Below are positions 1 to 10,939 of a stretch of DNA of 64,000 nt, one piece after another. The position numbers were made by a program, and so were the translations under genes. Where the stretch lies: positions 11,196,990 through 11,260,989 of the forward strand of contig OY720102.1 in NCBI GenBank assembly GCA_963082875.1, read 5' to 3'. Within the stretch, counting starts at the first letter, position 1. Every line of letters starts with the position of its first letter. This stretch comes from Corella eumyota (taxonomy: Eukaryota; Chordata; Ascidiacea; Phlebobranchia; Corellidae). The notes under the pieces were generated by a model, which had not been told where the DNA came from, did no database searches, and worked only from the letters and a program-made list of their open reading frames with translations.

Positions 1-300
1 TCGAGTTTTTCTTGAAGTTATTGTGACTCGACCTAGTCGAGTTTTTCTTGAAGTTATTGTGACTCGACCTAGTCGAGTTTTTCTTGCAGTTATTGTGACT
101 CGCTTCAGTCGAGTTTTTCTTTAAGTTATTGTGACTCGATCTAGTCGAGTTTTTCTTGCAGTTATTGTGACTCACTTCAGTCGAGTTTTTCTTTAAGTTA
201 TTGTGACTTGACTAAGTCAAGTTTTTCTTTAAGTTATTGTGACTTGACTAAGTCAAGTTTTTCTTTAAGTTATTGTGACTTGACTAAGTCACATTTTTAG
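1..300. repeat. 36-bp palindromic tandem array
   Basis: About eight units of exactly 36 bp (starts near 1, 37, 73, 109, 145, 181, 217, 253), running off the left edge of the window. Each junction holds an inverted repeat. In the first units it is ACTCGAC/GTCGAGT around 3 bp. In the last units both arms have changed together to ACTTGAC/GTCAAGT. Units 3/4 and 5/6 have imperfect arms. There are no unique spacers, so this is a minisatellite and not a CRISPR array. Confidence 0.9.
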
Positions 301-592
301 TCCAGTTTTTCTTATATGTGAATGACTATTTTAATTTTTTGTGACACTAAGATTTTGTTTAATATAGTAAAATTATTGACCTAATTTTTTTAACTATTTG
401 TTTAGCATTTTATTGTTTAGCATTTTAATTGTTTAGCATTTTAATTCTCATTGCATATTTATCAATGTTATTATTCCTAAAATTATTTTTACAAAAAAAT
501 TGTTGATCTTGCATAAAATTTTGTTATTAAAAAATTGCTAATAATTTTTTTATGTTTTGCAGACTTTTAATTATATAAATAAAATTTTAATA

Positions 593-1358
593 ATGAACAC
601 ATCAAGCCTGACGATCAATACCGGGGGGGGTGACATCAATAATTATTATAATGGGTAAGTTGATCTTTTTATGCAAATACTATTAAAGCTACAAAAAAAT
701 AATTTGTTAATTTTATTTATTATAAATAACATACAATTTGAGCAGAAACCCTAATGGAAAAAACAAAAAGCAAAACAACAACAAAAGCAATAAGGGTGGT
801 GTTCGGAAGGGTAAGGGGGCAAAGTTGAAGAGGCACTCCAATAAGGTGGATGCCCGCAGTATGATCACTGTCGCAAAGTATAAATTAGTCAATACAGAGA
901 TATGACTTATTTTTACTATTTATTTATTAAACTTATTATTTTTTTTTTGTTTTACTAATAAAATTTATAAGACATTTAAAATCTTCTTGTAAATATTTTA
1001 CAGAGAACGAACAAGTGCTAGCCTGGAGCCAGGAAACAGCTCCATCCTTTCCGAAAGATCGGAGAGGTTCCAGGCTAGCGAGCCTCTTCGGCCAGTTTCG
1101 AGGGTCTCCCTTCGTCCTAGAGACCTTATAATTGTATCTGAGGACGAAGAGGAGCCCTTGGTCGAAGAGGCAGCGACAGTGGCGGGCCTCCACCAACAAG
1201 GCGTGCCTCAGACTTCTACCCCCCGACCTTTTCGAACACCATCCCCCGAACTTCCATTGGTACAATTTTCTTCAGCCCAATTTAGACCAATAACCCCCCC
1301 TCCACATAATCTTTTACCTATTTATTTGTACACTCCAATTCCCTTACCCCCCCCTTAA
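593..1358 (+). CDS. Three-exon small basic/proline-rich protein, copy A
   Basis: I do not recognise the family. Predicted exons are 593-654, 746-877 and 1004-1358, joined by GT-AG introns of 91 and 126 bp. The frame stays open across both junctions and gives about 182 aa. The N-terminus has an INTGGG motif and an Asn/Tyr stretch ending near residue 21. Residues ~22-65 are strongly basic (Asn/Lys/Arg/Gly). Exon 3 starts Ser-rich and then has DLIIVSEDEEE, a hydrophobic core followed by acidic residues that looks like a SUMO-interaction motif. The tail is proline-rich and ends in PLPPP. A possible acceptor (TTTGCAG) at 556-562 suggests a spliced 5' leader. A second copy at 51431-52180 keeps the same exon boundaries, which is the main support. 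It could be a structural or nucleic-acid-binding protein of a mobile element, or a host gene duplicate. Confidence 0.6.
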
Positions 1359-1690
1359 TTATAACCCAGTATTTATACATGTAGTTTTTAATAAATTCCT
1401 AAACAAATGTTTTGTGTGGTTGCTGTTAGAACTTACTCATTGAGCATTGTATAAACAAATTGTTCTGTTTGTTTATTATTTGCAAGAAAGGAGCCCTGCT
1501 GTTAAGTCTAATTATTATTGAAAGCTTAATACTTTATCTATTTAATGTTCTTAAACAAGTAATGTGTAGTGCATTTTTTTATTTACAAATATTTAATTTA
1601 ATAATGATTTTAAACCACATTTTATTTATTTTAAATACCTAAATTTATTTTTTTATGTTTATATTTTTTATCTTTGATGTAGAAAGGTTG
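1359..1690. other. AT-rich 3' flank of copy A
   Basis: I see no gene here. AATAAA at 1389-1394 (within TAATAAATTCC) could be the poly(A) signal of the upstream three-exon gene. The rest is T-rich. Confidence 0.4.
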
Positions 1691-1946
1691 ACGTCATGAC
1701 CCAAAAATATTGGGTAACAGAACACCTGCTACCCCAATCTGCCAGTTTAGCCTTGAGTTGACTTTGCCAGTTTGGAATATTATAAAACATATTTTCCCAG
1801 TAAATATAAGCTGCTGATTATGTGTTGGCTCAGCAGGAGTTCAGACCGTTTATAGTTCCAGACTTAAACAGCACGAAAGAACTAGGGATCGAACCCAGGA
1901 CCTAATGTAGAGAAGACAAGTGTTTAACAACTACCCCACGCTGCCA
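1690..1946 (-). repeat. tRNA-derived SINE
   Basis: Read on the minus strand, the element begins with a tRNA-like head near 1946 (GGCAGCGTGGGGTAG). A near-consensus RNA polymerase III B box, GGTTCGATCCC, lies at 1885-1895. It continues into an unrelated body through 1860-1690. It lacks a foldable full acceptor stem, so it is a SINE and not a tRNA gene. The body segment around 1738-1770 resembles a stretch at 31795-31830, suggesting a second, truncated copy there. Confidence 0.65.
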
Positions 1947-2136
1947 TTTTTAGGGGATTTATGTTTTAACAACGTTAGATATTTATAACCTATTAACGAA
2001 ACAATAGACTATTAAAAATAATACTTTGTATGTATAGTGACAAAACAATTACTAAGAAAATCAATTGTTACGCAACAGTAGCTATTGTTTTTTGTTTTTT
2101 TGCTGAGTAGAAATGGTGGTCAAATCCTCTTACGTA

Positions 2137-2256
2137 GAAGGGAAAGTCCCAACGCTCGCGAGTCACGTGACGCACGACGTCATCGTCGTAAGATCATATG
2201 CTGGCAGAGAAAAAATGACCTTATTTTGTTCTCTCTGAGCCGTTTGTACTTTTTTA
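2137..2256 (+). promoter_or_regulatory. Module T: CGCG/E-box/CRE-like conserved block
   Basis: A ~120-bp block shared in inverted orientation with 52861-52980. The conserved core runs CTCGCGAG, GTCACGTGAC (palindromic E-box) and GACGTCAT (CRE/ATF-like), then a diverged stretch ending near GAGCCGTTTGT. Clustered palindromic binding sites are typical of invertebrate or viral promoters. A transposon terminus is the alternative. No convincing gene starts immediately beside this copy. Confidence 0.5.
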
Positions 2257-2289
2257 AATTTTTACTAAATATATTGCATTGACTAAGTT

Positions 2290-4250
2290 TGTAATTTCTA
2301 CCCTTTAAAAATAAAGAATGACGATAATCATATACAGTGTTTTTTGATTTGTCAAATGGTAACCTTATGATAGTTAAAATTTGAGTTTGTACCTTTTGTA
2401 ACAACGGGCTACTTGTTTCTGCCCAGGATACATCCTTTACGTAATTGTAACTACAGTTCATAAAGAAAGTCTTAGGTTTTTGTAAAGACCTGAAATCATC
2501 CAAGTAAATTGTCGCCGCCATCTACCTGCTTATTTAAGGTCGATTTAAGATCAGTATTTATAATGTTATTAGCTTCGGTTTTATGACTTTCTGTGGGTAA
2601 AATTAAATTTTTCTCGGGAACATCGCAATTCATATTGTTACAAGAAAAGTTTGATCGTCTTGTAATTTAGCCTAACGTTTAGGTGACGATATAATAAAGG
2701 TTTTAATTGTATTAAACCCTCACCCTTAACTGTTTATTAGAACGAGACGATCTCCCTAATTTAGTAAAGCCTAGGATACCCCGCTTTAACGGTCCACCGT
2801 AAAAACCAATTTGGCTAACTCTGTTATTTATATTAACATGTACGGTAGGTGTGTGAACTTACTTTTAATATTCAATAAAAACTACTAAAAAAATACTTGC
2901 AATAAAAACATAAGAGTAATAAAACGGTATAAAAGCAACACGACTACACCTAACCGCACCCAAGTCAGAACTACTTTTGGTCGGCGCCACATACAACGTC
3001 AAACACTACAATCAGGTTTGGGGCAAGGAATCCCGATAAGGTTATCAATTAGATCTACTAGGGCACATAACGGACTATCAGGTGTCAGAAGCCACCGACG
3101 CATGACAAAACATCCATGTTACACCCCCCACTTAAATACAACCAACTCCTGTGGTTGAAATACTACGAATAATTACAGATTCCTTATGACGTAAAGAAAA
3201 CATAAACAATTACAATACAATTCTTTGAGGTAAAAAACGTAGACCTGCAATAACATTGTGATACAAATGGTGAAACAAACATTTAAATACTATAAAAGGC
3301 ACGACAACAACAAAATATAAACTTTACAAGAGGGATGCAGTGTTAAATTTTTTTTCAACTCCTATCGTTGGAAAGTATTTAAAATTACGGCCGAGCAAAT
3401 CTTGGTTTCTTTAATGATTTTTTGTGGCTTTACAACATTTGCAAATAAAAAGTGTGAAACTCGAAACTTGGCGTACAATGTTTTTTTTTTGGCATTGCTT
3501 ATTGATTGTTTAATTTTGGAGAATATTCTATTGTCGGAATATACTTTCTGCTGGAGAGTGGGATTCGTTTTTTTCGGGTAGGAGCTGGCCTTTGTTTCTC
3601 TTTTGTTATTTCTCGGGTCAATAACTGCTGTAAACGTAAAATGTGGTGCTCAAAATTTCCCTATTTTAATTATCGTTAACAATCAATCTGCGTTAAAAAT
3701 TTTTTTCGACTCCTATCGTCCGAAAGTTATAAATGGCTCTTGTAAATTTTTATAAATGGCTCCAAACGTTAAGTTGCTAAATTTTAAAATATTATTGAAA
3801 AGTTGCCATAGGTGGGCAACATTACTTAAAAAATCAATTTCGATGTCGTCTAACGAAACAAGCATTTTAGGACCTGTTAAAGAGGTGGCCTTAGTCGAAA
3901 AAGCCCGGGCTTTCGGTAATCGGTTGCGTAAGATTTTTTGGTGTAAGCGATTTTACTAACATCGTTAGGCTAATATTTGTTTTTTTGTAAAAACTGATTA
4001 CATAAAAGTTTGGATTGTTTTTTTAAGTGTTTATTAAATCTTAAATAAGAATTAGCACGAAATACTGTTAAATGCGCTTTTCTGTGTGTCCGACTGCAAA
4101 CTATGGCATAGATTAGAAAAAAATTCTAAGATTCATAATAAATAATGAAAAGCAGAGCAAGGTGGACAACTGTTTAACAAAAAGTCTTATTCCAATCATG
4201 CACAAGAATAAAATCGTTAAAAAGATGGACAACAAATAAGAAGTGGTAGA
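2290..4250. other. Non-coding stretch with short diverged repeats
   Basis: No recognisable gene. The phrase ACTCCTATCGT occurs near 3358 and 3709 within similar T-rich contexts, suggesting an old local duplication. A short frame at 3756-3959 (67 aa, basic) has no recognisable motif and I do not count it as a gene. The 2700-3130 part is less AT-rich than its surroundings but shows no coding signal I can support. Confidence 0.4.
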
Positions 4251-4254
4251 ATAA

Positions 4255-4515
4255 ATGGAAGAAAATAGTTACAATTTTTCAATGTAAGTTATTATGTTAA
4301 AAGTAACTTAAAATGTTGTTTAAACACTAGCAAAAACAATCATTTAACCTCATATTTTTGACAGGCTACAGGTAGTTGACAAATGGAAGAACCTCCAACA
4401 AACATACCAAGAAGTTTTAAATAGTTTGGGTAGATCGGGGTCTGACTCCGGCCCAATGAGGTGGGAGTTTTTCGAGGGCATAAATGCCATCTACGGCACG
4501 AGACCAAGAAGCCTT
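4255..4515 (+). CDS. Myb/SANT-like domain, partial two-exon gene
   Basis: Exon 1 is 4255-4283, ending at a strong GTAAGT donor. Exon 2 is 4365-4515, after TTTTTGACAG and before GTAAAT. The junction keeps frame and gives ~60 aa containing VDKWKNLQQTYQEVL and MRWEFFEGINAIYG. That spacing of Trp/aromatic residues fits the Myb/SANT-like or MADF DNA-binding domains that accompany PIF/Harbinger and similar transposases. Later exons are not found. Probably the remnant of a transposon DNA-binding gene; a host factor cannot be excluded. Confidence 0.5.
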
Positions 4516-4519
4516 GTAA

Positions 4520-5200
4520 ATAAGTTTTTTAATAGCTTATTTTTATTGTTATGTTTTTTTGGTTTGAAATTTTAATTACCTTTTAAAATATGTTTTTAAC
4601 TACTTGTATTATAAAATACATCATACCAAATTTTTAATGTTAAATATCAAACTTTCAAATACCAAAACATTAGTAATAAGTGACAAAAATTAAAATTTTA
4701 ATTTGTTGAGTTACTTATATCGTGATACACAATAGACCAAGATATGAAAAATTAATAACAACCTTTAAATTTTATTTAACAAACACTTATTAATTAGTGA
4801 TAATTAAATGTCGTATTTGGGACGTTAGCGACACGTTAGAATAATCACAAACATACTGAAAATTTCGATCTTTTATTTTTAATGAACGGTTATCGTCTTT
4901 CAAAATTGAGACTTAAATAAATAAAAACAAATATAATGACAATAACAATATGTTTCAAAATATTGATAAAAAAATATAGTTCGAAATTATTTGATTATTT
5001 TAACATAATTTTTTTTATTAAAAAAAATAAATGCGTAAATATTACCTACTTACATTACATATCTTGTCTGTGTAAGAACTTTCGAATCTCAGTGTGGTTG
5101 CACCTTGCACTTTAGAAAATCTCACTCGGTAAGAGTTCAACTGCTGGAACTGTCAGGCATTGCCGGTTGTAAATAGAAATCTTCCGGGCGGTGAAGTTAT
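4520..5200. other. AT-rich, no gene seen
   Basis: Very AT-rich with long T and A runs. I see no coding, RNA or repeat structure that I can support. Confidence 0.4.
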
Positions 5201-5210
5201 AAGAGAAATT

Positions 5211-5560
5211 TAGTCGACTGTGAAAGAATTAGAAAAAAGGTTTCTGTATGCAAAGGTTCAAAAACAATGCAATAGGAGTTTTAGCAAAGCGATGGTTAAT
5301 ATCCTGGACGGAAACTGGAGGGAAGCATGCAGGGAATTGGAGGTTGAAGAGTTAAAGTCCGCTTGGCAGCCCATATTTGAAACTAATTCAGTTCCTGATG
5401 GTAGAGTAGCACCGACCCCGGAGTCTGGAAGATGTTGCGGCCGATATTCAAAGAGGAGGTCAGGGACGTAGGAAAAAAGGCGCTCCCGGAACAGACCGGA
5501 TCACCTTCAAAACACTTAAAAATGGGAAGATGAACGATTTGCTTTTTACATTTAACAAGT
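5211..5560 (+). pseudogene. R2/NeSL-like LINE fragment upstream of reverse transcriptase
   Basis: The 83-aa frame at 5220-5471 contains a linker typical of R2-group non-LTR elements (FSKAMVNILDGNWREACR, then the ELEVEELKSAWQPIFE and SVPDGR stretches). In a neighbouring frame the DNA continues into VGKKAPGTDRITFKTLK at ~5470-5520, the usual entry to the reverse transcriptase (compare APGPDGI). A shift near 5400-5420 separates the two, and the rest of the transcriptase is missing. A dead 5'- and 3'-truncated scrap. Confidence 0.55.
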
Positions 5561-6149
5561 GACTGTTCGCAGGACAATGTAGTATCTGTTTGTTTGGATG
5601 ATCAAATTAAAAATTTTAGCCTTTCAACTAAAAAAAGATCAAAATATCAGTCTACGAAGTCCTTAAAATCATAACTTACACTTAGTGATCCAATGTCTTG
5701 ATTGCGGGGAAGATACTCTGTCCTGCTCTAACAAATAAACCTTCGTGAGGGTCGCAGGACAGATCAAGTTTTATACTTGAGGCAAAAGGCTTTTTATGAT
5801 AGTGGTGTGCATGAAAAATAAGACAAGCTTTGTATTTAATTTGTAGGATTTAGCATGCTAAAACGTAAATGTATATGCTTTATAAACCATTTTATAGTCG
5901 CTTAAAATTTAAATACTTAACTGTGCAGAAATGATTTTAAATCTGCTCCTGGAATTTAGCAACATGTTTTTTCTGAGCTTCAGCATAAGGCTACAACAAT
6001 GTTACCACACCAACGCTACATTATTTTATTTATGGATGAAGTAAAAAGTTTTTTTTCAAATTAAATTAATACACTTTAAAACTTAAGTCTATTTTAGGAC
6101 GAAACCCGTTTTATGATAATCCAACCAAATCATAACATCTATTTTATGC

Positions 6150-6908
6150 AAATATTTAGGGGACTGTTTTGAACCTTTGATGAGAAATTCTGAAACAAAT
6201 TTAGCACAAAATGAAAAATTTCACGTTCGTCGCTATTTATCGAAACCGACTATTAAAACAACTTCTGATCCGATTAATTTTTCGGTAAAATACAAAGATG
6301 AGTCACCTGGTCTTTTCAGCCTTGCTATTCAATTGCTGTCATGTCCACCAACAAGTGTTTGCTTTGAAAGACTTTTTAGTACAGCGGGAGCTATTGCTAG
6401 CCCGCTTCATAACCGGTTAACTCCTGAGCATGTCGAACTGCTTTCATTTCTTTATGTAAATTTACGTAAGCTTTAATAAAATTCACGCATAATACTTTAA
6501 TAAATAAACATTTAAATTTTTGAATTGACTTTTCTTTTGATACAACTAGCTAGCACTGCCAACACAGGAAAAATGCCTTCTTTTGATTAATAACTGTAGT
6601 CTATTTTAATATTCTCTAAACCGGTAAACTTTGTTTAACTTTTCACTGCACGTTCTAACGATTTTAAACGCTTCTTTAAAAAAAAAGGAATAAAATTTTA
6701 AATAATTTATCTATAGTAGAGAAGTTAATAACTTTAATTAAAATAATCAAAAAAAAAAACTGTAAAAAATAGTGTCCACAATAAAAATTTACGCATTTTT
6801 ACCGGGCATACGTTTCACGCTACGTACCAAAAGGTCATTTATGTATTTTTTTAGTATTAAAAAGCTCGTATTGCTCGGCCGAGCTTTTTACGATTCGGCA
6901 CATCCCTA
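6150..6908 (+). mobile_element. hAT transposon 3' end with dimerisation domain
   Basis: The 99-aa frame at 6177-6476 ends in the hAT C-terminal dimerisation domain: LSCPPTSVCFERLFSTAG, then RLTPEHVELLSFLYVNL. Downstream, 6859-6889 forms a hairpin (AAAAAGCTCG/CGAGCTTTTT). It is followed by ATTCGGCACATCCCTA at ~6893-6908, matching the usual inverted terminal repeat of ZBED-type hAT elements (TAGGGATGTGCCGAAT). The catalytic part and the left terminus are not seen, so this is a truncated copy. Confidence 0.65.
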
Positions 6909-7039
6909 GTAAATATTATGCTAACGTAAATGCAAGCAAAAATCGTCTTTTAACCTTACAGGCCCATTAGTTAAATCAATTACGCTTATTATAAAACTTA
7001 GAATAAAAATAAATAACATTATTTCCAATTTTTGTCCAT

Positions 7040-9435
7040 TGGCTTTTAATTCACGATCATCTATGTATCGGCACATCAAAAAGTTTCACCAAAAGGTATG
7101 TTGTAATTTCTAAATAAAGTTTAATTAAAGTGATTAACTAATATAAAATGTATTTTACATTTAAGAATTAATAAAAACAACCATTTTAAAAAAGAAACAC
7201 ACGGGATTTAAATGTAAAGAGTGTCCTGCTGCTTTTAATGCCAACAGCTCACATAAAATGAAAACATAAACAATTTGTAAGTTTTGTAAGCCTGGTAACT
7301 AGTTTTGGCAACATATTATAATATACCGAATAAAGAAATAAATATAAATATTGTTATAGTTGCACCGAATTCAATGCAACAAGTGCAATAATTTTTATAA
7401 AAATGAATTGGAATTAAAAAAACATTTTATTAAAATTCATCAAAATTTTAAAAATATACTACTACCAGATATTGATTGGCAGAAATTTGATTTACATAAA
7501 AACATGCACTGCATGGAACCTTGCTCTAAAAAGAAAGATTTAATGTTACATTTACAAAATACACACAATATAACATTTTAAACAGTCACACAAACTTTCA
7601 ATTATATTTTACAACTCCTGGAAATAAAATAAAAAAATTTAAATGTAATGGATCTAAGCAATATTTAAAAAATAACCATTACAGAATTCATTAGGAAAAA
7701 TACAGGGTTCCTGCAAACATTCACAAGATTGTGTTGCAAACATAAAAATTATCATATATTCAACTGACATTGTAAAAATCTCTGCATTACTTAATCATTA
7801 TGGTCACAAAATGACCTTGGCCATATACCCTTTTTAAAAAAAGATAGAATATTTATTAAAGGTAATTTAATTCTTTGTTTAAGTATAAAGAAATATTGTT
7901 AGTTTTACTAAATTACCCATAAATACAGTTATGAATTTAATTGCTGTTGTCCAAGAAAATTTCTCAACATTGTGTTTTAACATCTAAAATAAAATTTTAG
8001 GTAAAATTTCAATGGGAGTCTATAAAAATAAATTTTAAGGGACATCAGGAAAAATGTCGCAGAATCGTTTAAAAGAGTACATTTAGTTACCAGAAAAGAC
8101 CTACAAACATTAGTCAGACACTGGGAATGGATAGATCGAGAAGGAGCAATTATGATAGTGAAAGTGTGGATGTTCTAATAGCAGAAATGAGAAAAAGGAC
8201 TAATGTGAGTTAGTTAACAAAAAGCAGTAAAAAGTTAAGTTACAAGTTAGTTTCACTTATTACAGGTTGAAATTTTAATGTACAAAAAACAAGGTATCAG
8301 GTATGTAAATGAAATATTAAATTGTAATGATTTTGCTGTTGCTTTTTTTACTCGCCAGATTATTTGCATCGACTGCACAACAGGATATGACTTTAAATTG
8401 ACAACCGTACTTATTGTGGATGATTATGAGGCTGGTGCTCCTATTGCGTGGCTTCTAAGCAATAAGGAGAGTAGTTGCGTACCATTTTTCAAGGGTTTAG
8501 AAAGTTCTTTTACAAAGTAATTTAATAAATTTCCCAACACAAAATATTTTATGTCGGACAAAGCACCCCAATTTTATAATTCCTGGTGCAAAGTATTTGA
8601 CCATCATCCCCAGAAACTTCTTTGTACATGGCCCGTTTATAAAGATTGGGTAGGAAAGTCGAGTACAATATCTGTAAGTAGAACAAAATTTTATAACTAT
8701 TTGAATTAAAAAGCACTGTAATTTATAATATATCTCAACCACAAAAAATATTCTTTGTTTAGGATAAAGAAGTAAGACAATGAACTATTGTCTGTAAGTC
8801 AATGCACAGACAATGGTATGGCTTACTTAAGAAATGAAGTCCCTTAATAAAAGCTTGATTAATAAAAAGTCTACAGAAAAGTTTGGAAAATATTTTGAAA
8901 AGGAGTGGTTACCAGTATTTGATCAGTGGGCAGCTTGTTTAAGATAAATGTCAGCAACTAATACAAACATGTATTTAAAAGCTTTTCATCGTGTTTTTAA
9001 ATACAACTACCTAGGTGGTAAATGCAATAAAAGAGTAGATAGGTAATTATTACACAAAAATATTTTAACTATTCACCCTGGTTACTTATTTTGTTTTGAT
9101 GTCTTCAAGCAATTATAGATTCTAGTGATGACATGGTTTTCAAACGGTTAACACAACTCGAAAAACAAAAGAAAGGTTGGCGACAACAAAAATCTTCTGA
9201 AAGACACCAATCAGCTCTTAAACTTAGTTCAAAACTAATTAAAAAACAAATATTTAATACCTGGATGGTGCAAAGTTGTACCAGGCAAATTTTTTACACA
9301 GTCACACAAATTTAGGCAACTTGCACCATCTGCAGTCAAATGTGCAACAATTGTAAATGTTGCATTCACCAACATGACTGCAAACATGTACACACAGTGT
9401 GTATTTTAGAAAATAAAGAAAAAATACCAAATTGA
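7040..9435 (+). mobile_element. Decayed MULE transposase with C2H2 fingers and SWIM-like finger
   Basis: Zinc-finger pieces come first: SSMYRHIKKFHQK at ~7057-7096 before a GTATG donor, CKECPAAFNANSSHKMK at ~7215, and IQCNKCNNFYKNELELKKH at 7369-7425. The MULE catalytic core follows at 8278-8740: IICIDCTTGYDFKLTTVLIV with the first Asp, APIAWLLSNKES, then YFMSDKAPQFYNSWCKVF with the second. Around 8950-9040 lies NTNMYLKAFHRVFKYNYLGG. At 9340-9420 a C-terminal CNNCKCCIHQHDCKHVH looks like a SWIM-type finger. Several stops and frame changes interrupt it. Splice-like sites (GTGAGT at 8204, TTACAG at 8261) show the gene had introns. Non-functional. Confidence 0.7.
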
Positions 9436-9721
9436 TTCAACAAAAATCATAAAAATAGGTACCAAATCCTAGTCAGATTTCCTCTTTTAATGTAAATTCT
9501 GAAACAGCCCTGGAAACTTCAAAATTTTTAGGCACCTCGCTACATGGTATTTTGGCCAGCAAATCCATACCTATAGAAATTCACAATCAAATAATATCAA
9601 AGCTCAAGTCGTGCATAGGCCTTGCAGAACTTTAGCCAGAGCAACCAAATTTATTTTTATTCTGCAACAATGCCTCAACCTTAAAAAATATCAACCGTCA
9701 AAGAAATAATATATATTAAAT

Positions 9722-10025
9722 AGGTGTACACAATTTTTTATAGCTATAATTTACCAAAAAAACAATATTTAAGATACTAGTACATGCGGGTTTTAACCGC
9801 TTTCCTACACCTGAAAATTCTTTTTTCTTTTCCTTTTTTAAACCTTTTTTCCTGTTATTTAAACCTCCTCTGATCTACACAATTTCTTTATAGCTACAAT
9901 TTACCAAAAAAAAAATATTTAAGATACTAGTACATGCGGATTTTAACCACTTTCCTACACCTGAAAATTCTTTTTTATTTCCTTATTTTTAAAACTCTTT
10001 TCCTGTTATTTAACCTCCTCTTTAA
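9722..10025. repeat. 149-bp direct duplication
   Basis: Two tandem copies, starting near 9728 and 9877, share ATTTACCAAAAAAA, AGATACTAGTACATGCGG and TTTCCTACACCTGAAAATTC with a few substitutions. No coding potential. The flanks 9440-9720 and 10025-10710 are AT-rich with no gene seen. Confidence 0.75.
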
Positions 10026-10719
10026 TTAACCTTTTACAAAAAACAATATATTAGATATTAATACATAAATGTATTAAGGATTTGCTTAAAATAAAAGCAA
10101 AAATTACCACAAAACAAATGAAAACCAGAATAATATTCCTCTCTAGATATTTTCCAGTAAGTATACTTTTTTAACATACTTAAAAGAAATTTTTTTATAA
10201 AATAAGTGGATTTCAAAATCACAAATTTCTAAGATTTCCATAAAAAAAATTAATTATAATACATCCAAAAAATTTGTTATATTTACCCATTTAGGTTCAC
10301 TCAATGAAAACAAATATTATTTCTCTTATCAATGTTCACAATAATCAATGGATTTTAATGGCAAGTAGTGCTCTAAAAATAATAAATAGAAGCAAAATTT
10401 TAGAAATAGCATTCATAACTTTCATTTTATAAAAAAAAGGTTGCTAGAAAAACACATTGTAAAACTGTTATACCGCAAATTTTATCTCTTAATTGATCTT
10501 AAACAACCTAGGTTAAAATTTAACCAATTTTTTCAAACACGTTTGACAAAAAAACAATTAATTTTTATAAAATCAAATATTTTAATTCACGTAAAGTAAC
10601 AGCTTAAACATTTAATCATAATCAACTTTCCGCCTGTTTAATTTAAAACTATTTACTAGGTTATTGTTATAAAGCTTGGGCTGGTTGCCAGTTTAAATTT
10701 AGTTATGTTGGATTAAAGC

Positions 10720-10935
10720 CGTTCACACGGCGTACGCAGCGTAACGTAGTGTAAGATTTCGCAACCATTTAAAATGAACAGAGTTGTTCACACGTACGAA
10801 AGTTTGCGTAATTTACGTAAGATTTTGTAAAGTTTTGTAGCCGAAGCAAAATTCACGCAAGATTTCGTAAGCAGTAAGCCTATTTTTCGAAGCATTCGAT
10901 TAATATTTAAAAAGAAATCCCTAGTGGTAATAAAA
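10720..10935. repeat. GTTCACACGGCGTACGC-type MITE, solo truncated copy
   Basis: Begins GTTCACACGGCGTACGCAG and is rich in the words CGTAA and TTACGTAAG. Related copies lie at ~42010-42248 (inverted) and ~43143-43356, both inside hAT relatives. Comparing the three gives an element of about 215-240 bp with ends related to ACACGGCGTACGC. This copy loses similarity after AAAAAGAAATCCCTAG, so its right end is missing. Confidence 0.65.
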
Positions 10936-10939
10936 GTAG

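Noticed and set aside
1-300. CRISPR array (36-bp units)
   Set aside because: Units are contiguous, with no unique spacers, in eukaryotic DNA.
1880-1946. tRNA gene on the minus strand
   Set aside because: It has a B box but no complete cloverleaf and continues into an unrelated body, so it is a SINE head.
3756-3959. 67-aa basic protein gene
   Set aside because: No motif, splice context or homologous copy in the window.
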